Assembly (NCBI RefSeq): GCF_000379685.1
Contig: NZ_KB903289.1
Location: 97,543-161,542 of the forward strand
Direction of reading: 5' to 3'
DNA length: 64,000 nucleotides
DNA from: Catelliglobosispora koreensis DSM 44566
GTDB taxonomy: Bacteria; Actinomycetota; Actinomycetes; Mycobacteriales; Micromonosporaceae
The notes beneath the pieces are model-generated. The model saw nothing but the letters and a program-made list of their open reading frames with translations, had not been told where the DNA came from and searched no databases. The translations under genes and the position numbers were made by a program. Every line of letters begins with the position of its first letter. The first letter of the stretch is position 1. Shown piece after piece: positions 41,511 to 52,531 of this stretch.

Positions 41511-42587
41511 TTAGATCGGCTCGACGCCTGCGGGGAGGCGGCGCCAGGCGGCGGCTTCGGTGAGGTAGGTGTGCAGGACACCGCGCAGGGCGCGGGCGGC
41601 GTGGGTCGGGGTGACATCGCGGCGGTGTGCCAGGGCGATGGTGCGTTGCACCCCAGGGGATTGCAGGGCGGTGGAACGCAGGCCGGGCCGTCCATTAAGG
41701 ACCATTGAGGGTACTAAGGCGACGCCTAGCCCGGCTTCGACGAATCCGAGGACGGCGTCCATTTCGCCTCCTTCGATGGCGAAGGTGGGCTCGAATCCGG
41801 CTCTCCGGCAGGCGTCGAGGGTGACGTCGCGCAGGTCGTATCCGTGGCGGAACATGACGAGCGGCTGTTCGCGCAGGGCGGTTAGGGGCACGGGTGCGTT
41901 GCGGCGCATGGCGTGTGCGGCGGCTTCGGTCAGCGACTGCTGTGCGCGACGGCGCTGGGCGCGGCCAGGGTCATGCGGCGCGGGTTCGGGATGCTGTGTG
42001 GCAGGAAGCGGCGTGCCCTCTGCAAGCCGTGGGGTGGATGTGGGGCCCGGGTGTAGTTCGGGGAGGGTCGCGGCGGAGGCGACGACGAGGGATTCGCGCA
42101 GGATGGGCTCGGCGGTCAGGGAGGGGTCGGTGCCGTCGGGCGGCAGGACGATGAGGGCGAGGTCGAGGCTGCCTCGGGTGAGTTTGCCGACGAGGTCTTG
42201 TGAGCCGCCTTCTTCGATCTGCAGGCGGACGCCGGGGTAGCCCTCTTGGTAGCGGCGCAGCACGGGGGCGACGAGGCTGGTGCACAGGCTGGGGGTGGCG
42301 CCTAGGCGCAGCCGGCCGCGGCGTACCCCGATGAGTTCGTCGATTTCGAGGCGGGCGGTTTCGGCGTCGGCGAGGATGCGCCGGGCGCGGGGGAGCAGAG
42401 CTTCTCCGGCGGGGGTGAGGGAGATGTTGCCTCTGACCCGGGTAAATAGAGAGGCGCCTAAGTCTTTTTCGAGGGCGTGAATCTGCTTACTCAGCGAGGG
42501 CTGGCTCACACCGGTGATCTCGGCGGCCTGGGTGAAATGCCTGCTCTCGGCTACCGCTACGAAGTATTTGAGCTGCTGCAGCTGCAC
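41511..42587 (-). CDS. LysR-family regulator with a linker insertion, divergent from sdhCAB
   Basis: A 358-residue LysR protein. The helix-turn-helix is typical (FTQAAEITGVSQPSLSKQIHALEKDLGA). The effector domain is interrupted by about 45 extra residues rich in Ala, Arg, Gln and Pro (around residues 190-235), making it longer than the usual about 300. GTG 42587 has TAGGCT six bases upstream, and that box lies within a perfect palindrome. Position suggests it controls itself and the sdh operon. Confidence 0.88.
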   Translation of the reverse strand: MQLQQLKYFVAVAESRHFTQAAEITGVSQPSLSKQIHALEKDLGASLFTRVRGNISLTPAGEALLPRARRILADAETARLEIDELIGVRRGRLRLGATPSLCTSLVAPVLRRYQEGYPGVRLQIEEGGSQDLVGKLTRGSLDLALIVLPPDGTDPSLTAEPILRESLVVASAATLPELHPGPTSTPRLAEGTPLPATQHPEPAPHDPGRAQRRRAQQSLTEAAAHAMRRNAPVPLTALREQPLVMFRHGYDLRDVTLDACRRAGFEPTFAIEGGEMDAVLGFVEAGLGVALVPSMVLNGRPGLRSTALQSPGVQRTIALAHRRDVTPTHAARALRGVLHTYLTEAAAWRRLPAGVEPI

Positions 42588-42589
42588 GT

Positions 42590-42608
42590 CGATAGCCTAT
42601 GGCTATCG
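42590..42608. promoter_or_regulatory. LysR operator palindrome
   Basis: CGATAGCC-TAT-GGCTATCG, perfect 8-base arms and a 3-base gap, with the T-N11-A pattern of LysR boxes. It overlaps the -10 box of lysR (42594-42599) and lies about 50 bases before sdhC. Confidence 0.75.
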
Positions 42609-42657
42609 CATCCCCGGTCGCCATGCATTGGACGCAAGCTCACACTGGGTGTTCGCT

Positions 42658-43317
42658 GTGAGAGTGGAGTTGACCAGGTCTTCTGTAGGAAAAAAGATCA
42701 TCATGGCGGTGAGTGGAGCGCTGCTCATTGGCTTCCTGTTTCTCCACATGATCGGCAACTTGAAGATCTATTTCGGGGCGTCTTCGTTCGACTCGTACGC
42801 GCACTGGCTGCGCAAGATCGGTGAGCCGATCCTGCCGTACAGCGGGTTCCTGTGGATTCAGCGCGTCGTGCTGCTTGTGGCGATCGGTGCGCACATCTGG
42901 GCGGCGACGTCATTGGCGATCGCGGCACGCAAGGCCCGTCCGGTCGCCTACGCGCACCGGCCGAAGGTGCAGGGCAGCTACGCGGCCCGCACGATGCGCT
43001 GGGGTGGGGTCATCATCGCGCTGTTCGTCGTCTACCACCTGCTGGACCTGACGACACGGCACCTGAACCCGGTCGCTGACACGAATCAGGCGTTCGGCGC
43101 GGTCACCGCTGACTTCGCGCCCGGGCGCTGGTACGTGACGCTGTTCTACACGCTCGCGGTCGTGATGCTCGGCTTCCACTTGCGCCACGGTGTCTGGTCA
43201 GCGTTTCAGACGCTGGGCTGGAAGTTCCCGCGCACCGTCGCCCTGGCGGTCAGTGTGTTGCTCTGCGCGGGCTTCCTGATGGTGCCGCTGTCCGTAATGT
43301 TCGGAATCATCAAATGA
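42658..43317 (+). CDS. sdhC: Succinate dehydrogenase cytochrome b subunit
   Basis: A 219-residue membrane subunit with five predicted helices, the single-subunit (type B, diheme) form also found in fumarate reductases. Histidines in LFLHMIGN, IGAHIWAA, VVYHLLDLT and GFHLRHG are the probable ligands of two b hemes. It anchors SdhA and SdhB and reduces menaquinone. GTG 42658 (or 42664) is chosen; the frame upstream runs into the lysR promoter. Confidence 0.9.
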   Translation: MRVELTRSSVGKKIIMAVSGALLIGFLFLHMIGNLKIYFGASSFDSYAHWLRKIGEPILPYSGFLWIQRVVLLVAIGAHIWAATSLAIAARKARPVAYAHRPKVQGSYAARTMRWGGVIIALFVVYHLLDLTTRHLNPVADTNQAFGAVTADFAPGRWYVTLFYTLAVVMLGFHLRHGVWSAFQTLGWKFPRTVALAVSVLLCAGFLMVPLSVMFGIIK

Positions 43318-43446
43318 TCGCGTCCACGATGGATATCCACTTTGTAGCCTCTATGTCCGTTGCTCTGAGCCTGGGAAGCGCGGACCTTGACGGCCTCGCG
43401 GGAGGAACGGTCGTGACCGCCGCGGACATCGGAGATGAGGGTTTCA

Positions 43447-45380
<1,934 letters not shown>

Positions 45381-45384
<4 letters not shown>

Positions 45385-46124
45385 AACTACATCTGCGGGT
45401 GTGGCGGCAGGCCTCCGGCGGCGTGCGCGGCGAAATGGTGGCCTACGAGGTCGACGACGTCTCACCGGACATGTCGTTCCTGGAGATGCTCGACGTCCTC
45501 AACGAGCGCCTCACCCTCGAAGGTGAGGAGCCGATCGCGTTCGACCACGACTGCCGTGAAGGCATCTGTGGCATGTGCTCACTGGTAATCAACGGCACCG
45601 CGCACGGTCCGCAAAAAGCGACCACCACGTGCCAGCTGCACATGCGCTCGTTCAACGACGGCGACACCATCGACATCGAGCCGTGGCGGGCGCGGGCGTT
45701 CCCGGTCATCAAAGACCTGGTCGTGGACCGTTCCGCGTTCGACCGCATCATCCAGGCCGGCGGGTTCATTTCCGCGCCAACCGGTTCGGCGCCCGACGCG
45801 CACGCCACACCGGTGCCCAAAGCTGACGCCGACGACGCGTTCGAGGCCGCGACGTGCATCGGCTGCGGTGCCTGTGTCGCCGCCTGTCCCAACGGGTCCG
45901 GGATGCTTTTCACCGCCGCGAAAATCACCCACCTCGGGTTGCTGCCGCAAGGCCAGCCCGAGCGGGACGCGCGTGTCATCGACATGCTGCACGCCCACGA
46001 TGAGGCCGGCTTCGGTGGCTGCACCAACACCGGCGAGTGCACGCAGGTGTGCCCGAAAGGCATTCCGCTGGCCTCGATCGCGCGGCTGAACCGCGACTAC
46101 CGCGACGCGGTCAAACGAGCGTAG
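45381..46124 (+). CDS. sdhB: Succinate dehydrogenase/fumarate reductase iron-sulfur subunit
   Basis: A 247-residue subunit with three clusters: [2Fe-2S] by CREGICGMC and a later Cys in TTTCQLHM; [4Fe-4S] and [3Fe-4S] by [12 protein letters not shown] and [14 protein letters not shown]. It carries electrons from the flavin to the hemes of SdhC. GTG 45381 overlaps the sdhA stop. The gene's end overlaps the convergent phosphotransferase gene by 14 bases. Confidence 0.95.
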
Positions 46125-46935
46125 GTTTTCCCAGCTCCGCAAGCCACCCCGCGACCGGGTCGTCCCACCGGGCGACCTCGGCCGGGGTGGCTTGCGTTAA
46201 CGCCCGCTCCCACGACATCGCCCGGCCCACCTTCGCCAGCTCGACAGCTTGGCTGGCCTCGTGGCGCAGATGCCTGGCCGGGGCCAGATCCGTCCACGGT
46301 TCCAGATAGGCGTCACGGGCGCGGGTGATAGCCGCATCGCCGGGTTTGAGGTCGTGCTGCATGGCGAAAACGTTCAGCGACACCAGCAGCACACCGAACG
46401 GGTGCGACACGCTCGCGTCACCCCAGTCGAAGACGCGCCCGTCGGCGAACACGTTGGCGTCATGCAGATCGTCGTGCTGAAGGGTCAGCGGGACACTGCT
46501 TTCAAACGGCGGGGGCGGTAAGGCGTTGCGGGCCTTGGCCCACGCCCGCATCGTTTCGGGACGCTGATCTGGTACCCGCAAGGAAAGCATTTGCCCACTG
46601 TGGACGGACAGATCACGCTGCAGCTGGGCGTGGGCGGCCAGCATCTGATCCCAGTCGCCGCCACCGTTGTCGCGCAGGGTTTGCCCGCCGTCGGGCAGCA
46701 GTGACCAGCCTCGTTCGGCGTCGATCGCGACCGGCTCAAGCACCCGCCCCGGCGCCCACTGCGCCAAGGCCCGCATCAGCGACGCCTCATAGCGCGTAGC
46801 GCCGCGGTTCTCCTTGAACCAGAACACACCGTCAGCCGTGGACACCTTGACGACGAACGACCACGGCCGCTCTTTGACGACCTCAAGTTCACCTACAGGT
46901 TTAACGTGACCGCGGATCCAGTCCTCATAGGTCAT
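46111..46935 (-). CDS. APH-fold phosphotransferase family protein
   Basis: A 274-residue kinase-like protein. The catalytic loop reads [12 protein letters not shown] and the metal site [12 protein letters not shown]. The N-lobe has [15 protein letters not shown], whose Lys is probably the ATP-binding one. The substrate is unknown. Its start overlaps the stop of the alpha/beta hydrolase gene (ATGA), so the two form an operon. Confidence 0.82.
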   Translation of the reverse strand: MTYEDWIRGHVKPVGELEVVKERPWSFVVKVSTADGVFWFKENRGATRYEASLMRALAQWAPGRVLEPVAIDAERGWSLLPDGGQTLRDNGGGDWDQMLAAHAQLQRDLSVHSGQMLSLRVPDQRPETMRAWAKARNALPPPPFESSVPLTLQHDDLHDANVFADGRVFDWGDASVSHPFGVLLVSLNVFAMQHDLKPGDAAITRARDAYLEPWTDLAPARHLRHEASQAVELAKVGRAMSWERALTQATPAEVARWDDPVAGWLAELGKPTLV

Positions 46936-47528
46936 AGCGTGCTCACGAAACGGTCCATGGCCACGGTGACATCGCGCAGGATCAGCGCCGAGTTGGCCGG
47001 GTCGTCATCGGTTTCCAGGCCGTGGTCGGCGCCGGGGATCTCGCACACCGGCTGGCCGTAGCTGCGTGCGGTGCTGGCGTTCCAGCTGGGGTCGGCCGTT
47101 CCGCCCACGAGCAGAAAAGGCTCACTCATCCGGTCGAGGTCGGCCAGAATGGTGTCCTCATTGATCAGTGGGGTCAGCCAGATCGCCGCCAGGCCGCGGT
47201 CGGCCGCTGTTTTAGCCGCGAGGGTACCCAGTGACTTGCCCACCAGCACGATCTGTGCCGCCGTCTCACCGTCGAGCAGCCCGCTGACCTGTTCGTCAAC
47301 CCACGTGCGCTGAGCGCCACGCTTGCCCGGCGGGGCCTGCGGCGGCACGTGCGGCCACCACACGTCAAGCGTGCTCCAGCCGTGTTTCCTGAATACCGCG
47401 CGGGCGAAATGCAGCAGAGGCCGATCCGGTGAGTAGCCGCCGCCCGGGATCAGCAGCGCGAGTTTGCCGGGATCACCATCGGCACGTGCGGGCAGAAGCC
47501 AGGAGGGACGCGAATTGTCGTCAGCCAT
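46932..47528 (-). CDS. Alpha/beta hydrolase fold protein
   Basis: A 198-residue hydrolase. LLIPGGGYSPDRPL resembles an oxyanion segment, GKSLGT is the nucleophile elbow, and IPGADHGLE contains the catalytic His. It is cytoplasmic and of small size, like dienelactone hydrolase-type or serine esterase-like proteins. Substrate unknown. ATG 47528 has TAACGT seven bases upstream. Confidence 0.8.
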   Translation of the reverse strand: MADDNSRPSWLLPARADGDPGKLALLIPGGGYSPDRPLLHFARAVFRKHGWSTLDVWWPHVPPQAPPGKRGAQRTWVDEQVSGLLDGETAAQIVLVGKSLGTLAAKTAADRGLAAIWLTPLINEDTILADLDRMSEPFLLVGGTADPSWNASTARSYGQPVCEIPGADHGLETDDDPANSALILRDVTVAMDRFVSTL

Positions 47529-47535
47529 CTAGCCG

Positions 47536-47541
47536 ACGTTA
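47536..47541 (-). promoter_or_regulatory. -10 element, leaderless start at 47528
   Basis: On the minus strand TAACGT is followed by seven bases and ATG at 47528. Confidence 0.45.
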
Positions 47542-47589
47542 CCAGTGGCGGCTGCCAGCGCCCGGTGGTTCTGCGGGCATGATGGGCAG

Positions 47590-47994
47590 ATGGCCGACTG
47601 TCTGTTCTGCTCGATCGCCGCCGGGAGCACACCCGCGTTCACCGTCTACCGCGACGACCTCGTGCTGGCGTTCCTGGACATCCGGCCGGTGTTCAAAGGC
47701 CACGTGCTCGTCATCCCGCTGGAGCACGTGCCGGTGCTGACCGACCTGGCCGAGACGGGACCGTATTTCGACCGGGTCAAGACCTGTGCCGCGGCGGTGG
47801 AGTCTTCGCTGCAAGCTCAGGGCACCTTCGTGGCGATGAACAACCGGGTCAGCCAAAGCGTGCCGCACCTGCACACCCACGTGGTCCCGCGCACGAAAGG
47901 CGACGGGCTCAAAGGGTTCTTCTGGCCACGCACCAAATACGCCGGCGATGACGAAGCCCAGTCCTACGCCGAACGCATCGCCGCCGCCTGGTAG
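47590..47994 (+). CDS. HIT-family nucleotide-binding hydrolase
   Basis: A 134-residue histidine-triad protein: CLFCSIAAGSTPAF with a paired cysteine motif at the start and HLHTHVVPR as the active triad. These enzymes act on AMP-linked substrates such as adenosine phosphoramidates. ATG 47590 follows CATGAT and six bases (GGGCAG), which could serve either as a spacer or as a weak ribosome site. Confidence 0.88.
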   Translation: MADCLFCSIAAGSTPAFTVYRDDLVLAFLDIRPVFKGHVLVIPLEHVPVLTDLAETGPYFDRVKTCAAAVESSLQAQGTFVAMNNRVSQSVPHLHTHVVPRTKGDGLKGFFWPRTKYAGDDEAQSYAERIAAAW

Positions 47995-48064
47995 CGCCGC
48001 GGCCTGCGCAAAAGGCATTCAGAAGGCCGGATCGCCGTGGCCTAGGTCCTCGTTGGACGGTGAT

Positions 48065-50395
48065 GTGACGACACAGCTGCCGCCCTTCAAAGACGCCTAC
48101 TCCACCCTGACGGTGGCCGTGTATGAGCCGTTGATCCTGCGATGGGTTTCGGACTGGGCCCTGGGCACTTTCGCCGCCGTCGTGGCCTGGCGCGCGCCGA
48201 AAGGTGCCATCGCCCACCGGGTCCGGACGGATCTGCCGACAGCCATGAGAGTCAACGCCGCCCGCCGGATGCTGGAGCCGGACGCGCCGGTGACGCCGGC
48301 CGGCGCGAGCCCCAGCGAGCTAGGTGACCTGCGGCGCGTCAGGTCCGGTGAACTCGCCGGCTGGCGCACCGCGTTGCGGGAACTGCGGTCGGCCGACAAC
48401 CTCGCGCGGTTCGTGCCCACGATCATTAACCGTGGCCTGGGCAGCGTCCCACCCGACTTCGACTTTCACGCCACGCAAACCCGGCTCCTGCTGGACATGA
48501 CCACGACCGTGGACGCGTGGGTCAAATCCCCGCGCGGCGCCGGGCTGTCCGCCCGGCTGGCCAAGGCGATCGGAGACCGGATCTACGACTATCTGCCGCC
48601 CGGGTCCATCGAGGAGGCACTGTCACCGATCGGCGTGGCCCACTTCTACCGGCAGCTTTATTTCAACCTTGAAGAGGGCTACGGCCCCATCGAGCAAGCG
48701 TTCACCGTCGCTCCACTGGAGACGCTTGAGGTGCTCTACGAGTCGGTTCGCCGGCAAATCCACGAGGAGCAAGTAGAGCTGGGGACAGAGCAAGTCAGCG
48801 AGAACGCGGTTGAGGAAAAGAACCTCGAGGAAGTCTCCGACAAGGTCTCCTCGCTGGTGCAGCGGGATAACTCCGTAGCGATGTCGGTGACGGCATCCGG
48901 TGGTGCCGCGGGCATCTGGCAGGCTGGTGCCTCGGCCACCACGAACATCAAGGCCAGTGCGCAGAACGGGCGGGAAGAAAGCACCCGCAGGCTCAAAGAG
49001 GTCACCACCAAGGCATCCGAACGGATCACCAAGTCGTTCAGCCTCAAGATCCGCGACGTCACCGATGTGACGGCGACCAACCTGACCCGCCGGGTCATCC
49101 GCAACGACTCGCCGGAGCCGGTCAGTTATGGCCTGCGCCGGGTGTTGCGTAAGGTCCGCGTGAAAGTGCAGGATCTCGGGCCACAGCTGGTGTGGCAGGT
49201 GTACGTGTGCGATCCCGGCGCAGGGCTGGCCCGCAGCAAGTTCGTGCATTTCCGGGAGGCCAAAGACATCACCATCCCCGACGTGCCGCCCGGCTCGCCG
49301 CCCCGCCCGCAAGGTGGCACAGACACCGGCAACACGTCGGCCACGGTCTACGACGCCCCGGCACCAGGCCTTCTCGCCGGTGTGCGGATCCCGACTATCG
49401 ACCTCGTCATCACGCCAGGTCCCGGGCGCAGGGTCACCGGAGTAGCCGTCGACTCGATCACCGACCTAGAAGGCAGCGGCGGCAAGGACGACGCGGCACC
49501 GGCACCGCTCAACGCCATCCAATGGGGCGAGAGCTGGAACGAGACCGCGGGCACCTACACCGTGCACATCGCGGTCCACAAAGGAGACTCCAACGCCGTC
49601 AACCTTGGCTACACCTACACCTGGGAGCCGACACAAGAGGCCTTCGACCGCTGGGACGCCGACGTCGAAACGCTGCGGCAGCAGCTCACCGAACAGTCGG
49701 CGCAAGCGAAATTCGAACGGGAGAAGGCGCTGCTCACCGAGATGAGCAAGATCCGCCCACGGCCCGCCTCGGACCTGCGCCGCGAAGAACGCTACGAGGT
49801 GATGAACCGGATGGTCTCGCAGCTGTTCGCACGCGGCGACGACGCTTCGTACCCGGCCCCGCTGGAGATCGAGTATTTCCACCGCTACTTCGACATCGAG
49901 ATGATGTTCACCTACACCCACCCCAGCTGGTGGAAACCGCGCTACGCACCGGTGGCCACCGGGCTTGGCCGTCAGGAATACGCGATCACCGCCGACAGCG
50001 AACCTGCACCGATGGGCAGCTCCATCGGATGGTGCATCCAGGCCGACGGCGACACCCGCCGTAACGAATTCCTAAACAGCCCATGGGTTCGCGCTTGCCT
50101 GCCGATTCGCCCTGGCCGTGAACGCGAAGCCATCGCCTGGCTGGCCAAGCACATCGAGGGCGAGCGCGGATACGACCCGAAGACCGGCCCGCTGGCCAAT
50201 GTCCTGCAAGACATCGAAGCCACCCGGCGCGAGCAGCGGGCCGTCACGCCAACCGGGCCGAACTACGTCGCGGTGGACTCACCGGTGGGCGCTCCAGCCC
50301 AGCCGCTCACACCGCAGGACGTCTACCCCATCATCGACGAGTTCGACGTGACCGTTCCGACGGAAGGTTTCATCTATGACCGGCTTACCATCTGA
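48065..50395 (+). CDS. Large protein of unknown family, paired with the PhoD-like gene
   Basis: A 776-residue protein that I cannot assign. No signal peptide or membrane segment is visible. Residues about 1-225 look globular and helical (AKAIGDRIYDYLPPGSIEEAL). A charged, coiled-coil-like stretch at about 229-268 (EEQVELGTEQVSENAVEEKN) is followed by a Gly/Ala-rich segment (ASGGAAGIWQAGASATTNIK), then strand-rich parts with VLRKVRVKVQDLGPQLVWQV and RSKFVHFREAKDI. A second coiled-coil-like section is near 530-560 (LRQQLTEQSAQAKFEREKAL). GTG 48065 has GGACGG upstream. Its stop overlaps the next gene by 20 bases, tying the two together. A structural or scaffold role is possible. Confidence 0.7.
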   Translation: MTTQLPPFKDAYSTLTVAVYEPLILRWVSDWALGTFAAVVAWRAPKGAIAHRVRTDLPTAMRVNAARRMLEPDAPVTPAGASPSELGDLRRVRSGELAGWRTALRELRSADNLARFVPTIINRGLGSVPPDFDFHATQTRLLLDMTTTVDAWVKSPRGAGLSARLAKAIGDRIYDYLPPGSIEEALSPIGVAHFYRQLYFNLEEGYGPIEQAFTVAPLETLEVLYESVRRQIHEEQVELGTEQVSENAVEEKNLEEVSDKVSSLVQRDNSVAMSVTASGGAAGIWQAGASATTNIKASAQNGREESTRRLKEVTTKASERITKSFSLKIRDVTDVTATNLTRRVIRNDSPEPVSYGLRRVLRKVRVKVQDLGPQLVWQVYVCDPGAGLARSKFVHFREAKDITIPDVPPGSPPRPQGGTDTGNTSATVYDAPAPGLLAGVRIPTIDLVITPGPGRRVTGVAVDSITDLEGSGGKDDAAPAPLNAIQWGESWNETAGTYTVHIAVHKGDSNAVNLGYTYTWEPTQEAFDRWDADVETLRQQLTEQSAQAKFEREKALLTEMSKIRPRPASDLRREERYEVMNRMVSQLFARGDDASYPAPLEIEYFHRYFDIEMMFTYTHPSWWKPRYAPVATGLGRQEYAITADSEPAPMGSSIGWCIQADGDTRRNEFLNSPWVRACLPIRPGREREAIAWLAKHIEGERGYDPKTGPLANVLQDIEATRREQRAVTPTGPNYVAVDSPVGAPAQPLTPQDVYPIIDEFDVTVPTEGFIYDRLTI

Positions 50396-52430
50396 GCCGG
50401 TCATTCTGGCCGGGCCCATCATCCGGCGGGCCACCCCTGAGCGCATCCATCTGTGGCTGGCGACCTCGCAGGATCTCAAGCTCGACGCCGAGATCTACAG
50501 CGTGAACAACCCGTCGGGCTATTCTCCGTCGGTCACGCAGGCGATCTCCACACGTGGCCCAGCCCAGACCACGCCGCTGCAGCTGGGCAAGAACCTCTGG
50601 ATCCACCTTTTCGACGTCGTGCCACGCTCCGAAAAGGACACCTTCCCGGTCGACCAGCTGCTGGCCTACGACATCGTCGAGGACGGCGGCAAACGCAAAC
50701 TGGGCCAGCTCACCAGCCTCAGCGACCTGATCATCGACCCATTTCCGTTGCCGACATTCGTGCTGCCCGGGCCGAAGGCCACCGCCCGAATCGTCTACGC
50801 CTCCTGCCGCAAGTTTCACGGAGACGGCGAAGACGCCATGCTAGCCGCGGAAGAACTCCTGAAACGCAACGCCAAAGACCCGGCGAAGCGGGCGGCGACC
50901 CTGTTGCTTACCGGCGATCAGATCTATGCCGATGACGTCGCCGATGTGCTCGCCAAACCCCTGAACGAGTGGGCCACCAAGCTCATAGGCCGGGCCGAGA
51001 GCCTGCCAGGCGTACCAGAGCCAGGCAAGATTAACGTGCGCGGGCGCGCCCGGTATCTCAAGGAACAAGCCAAGTTTGGCGCGATCACATCGACCGCTGC
51101 CCACAACCACCTGCTGACCTTTGGCGAATTCGCCGCGATGTACCTGCTGGCCTGGAACGCGGAGCTGTGGCCGAACCTGTGGGACCCGGTGCTCGCCGTC
51201 GACCCCAAGGACAAGCCAAGCGGGTTCGAGAAAAAACTCGTCGAGCAGAAGGCCAAACTCGACGAGGCTCGCAAAGGCAGCAAAGCCGCGCGCCGGGTGC
51301 TGGCGAACATCGCCACCTACATGATTTTCGACGATCACGAAGTCACCGACGACTGGTACCTCAATCCCGAGTGGACAAAGGCGTTCCTGGGAAACGCGAC
51401 CGGCAAGCGGATCATCCTCAACGCGCTGTGCGCCTACTGGGCGTTTCAGGCCTGGGGCAACACACCGCAGGCTTTCGACATCGCCACATTCCTCAACCCC
51501 ATCAGTGAGTACTGCCGCACTGGCCAGGGGGAGGCGGCGGCTGAGAAGGCGGTGCTGGAGTACAAGGAATGGTCGTATGTGACCCCGACCAACCCGCCGG
51601 TCCTCGTGCTCGACTCACGCACCGGGCGTGAAGGCACCAAACCGGAGACCGACTGGCGGGTCGACGAGGGCAAGCCGCATTTCTTCCGCCGCGACACCAG
51701 GGCGCCACGGTTACTCGGGCCGCAGGAGCGGGCACGGATCGCTGGCCTTCTCCAGCCGCACGCCGGAGCGGAGATGATGGTGGTGGTAGCCCCGGGACCG
51801 GTCTTCGGCGTCGACGCCATCGAGACAGGCATCGAAGTCTATGCGGTCATCAAGGGTGCCGCCGCGGCCGACCTCGAATCGTGGCGGCCCAACCCCTACA
51901 GTTTCGCCGACCTGATGCGGCTGCTGGCTGAGGCACGGCTGTCCACCGTGGCCATTGTTTCCGGCGACGTGCACTACGCGTTCCAAGTGGCCGCCCGGGT
52001 CAGCGTTAGCGGCCAGCAGCTAAGAATCGCGCAATTCACCAGCAGCGCGTTGAAGAACAAACCCACCGGCGCAGAAGATCCGCTGTCAAAATACCTTGGC
52101 ACCTCAGGGCCTTTGCCGATGCAAGGCGAGTTGCGCTTTGAGAACCACTGGTGGATTCCCAGCGGCGAGGGCCCGACCGCCCGCGTGCCCGCTGCCGCCG
52201 CCGAGGCACTCACCTGGGCCAAGGAGCGGTTCCGCCGCGACGCGGACATCGTCGAGCAGGTCAAGTACCTGTCCCACATGGGCAACAAGCAGATCGTCCT
52301 GCAGCACAGCAATGTCGGCGAGCTCATCATCACCGGCGCCGCCATGACGCACCGGCACTGGGCACAGCTAAAAGGACAGACCCAGGGTCTGCCGCAGCAA
52401 GCGCTCGACCCGGGATCGTGGCCGGTCTAA
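50376..52430 (+). CDS. PhoD-like metallophosphatase without signal peptide
   Basis: A 684-residue protein with the PhoD phosphatase motif set: ASCRKFHGDGED near 142, LLLTGDQIYADDVADV near 176, MIFDDHEVTDDWYLN near 316 and IVSGDVHYAF near 527, which supply the Asp, Asn/His and Asp-His metal ligands. Secreted PhoD enzymes carry a Tat signal; here the protein starts MTGLPSEPVILAGPIIRRAT, with no export signal, so it should be cytoplasmic. The N-terminal about 135 residues resemble the beta domain of the family. Coupled to the 776-residue protein by overlap. Its substrate is unknown and it may act on a nucleic acid, lipid or nucleotide. Confidence 0.85.
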   Translation: MTGLPSEPVILAGPIIRRATPERIHLWLATSQDLKLDAEIYSVNNPSGYSPSVTQAISTRGPAQTTPLQLGKNLWIHLFDVVPRSEKDTFPVDQLLAYDIVEDGGKRKLGQLTSLSDLIIDPFPLPTFVLPGPKATARIVYASCRKFHGDGEDAMLAAEELLKRNAKDPAKRAATLLLTGDQIYADDVADVLAKPLNEWATKLIGRAESLPGVPEPGKINVRGRARYLKEQAKFGAITSTAAHNHLLTFGEFAAMYLLAWNAELWPNLWDPVLAVDPKDKPSGFEKKLVEQKAKLDEARKGSKAARRVLANIATYMIFDDHEVTDDWYLNPEWTKAFLGNATGKRIILNALCAYWAFQAWGNTPQAFDIATFLNPISEYCRTGQGEAAAEKAVLEYKEWSYVTPTNPPVLVLDSRTGREGTKPETDWRVDEGKPHFFRRDTRAPRLLGPQERARIAGLLQPHAGAEMMVVVAPGPVFGVDAIETGIEVYAVIKGAAAADLESWRPNPYSFADLMRLLAEARLSTVAIVSGDVHYAFQVAARVSVSGQQLRIAQFTSSALKNKPTGAEDPLSKYLGTSGPLPMQGELRFENHWWIPSGEGPTARVPAAAAEALTWAKERFRRDADIVEQVKYLSHMGNKQIVLQHSNVGELIITGAAMTHRHWAQLKGQTQGLPQQALDPGSWPV

Positions 52431-52518
52431 GCGGCCCAGAAGCATACCCGCCAGCAGCCTGTCCTGGGCCGCATCAGCTAAATTCGCCAAAGCGGCAAAT
52501 AGGACCCTTGCTGCTAAA

Positions 52519-52524
52519 TAGTCT
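52519..52524 (+). promoter_or_regulatory. -10 element, leaderless start at 52532
   Basis: TAGTCT, seven bases, then GTG at 52532. It is about 90 bases after the PhoD-like stop. Confidence 0.45.
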
Positions 52525-52531
52525 GGGCCAT

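Noticed and set aside
48065-52430. Phage tail or contractile injection module
   Set aside because: No baseplate, tube, sheath or capsid features are seen, and neighbours are housekeeping genes.
52151-52531. N-terminal extension of the first AspT-like protein
   Set aside because: The extra 127 codons lie in the PhoD-like gene and are Arg/Pro-rich noise. The transporter homology and the -10 box both point to GTG 52532.
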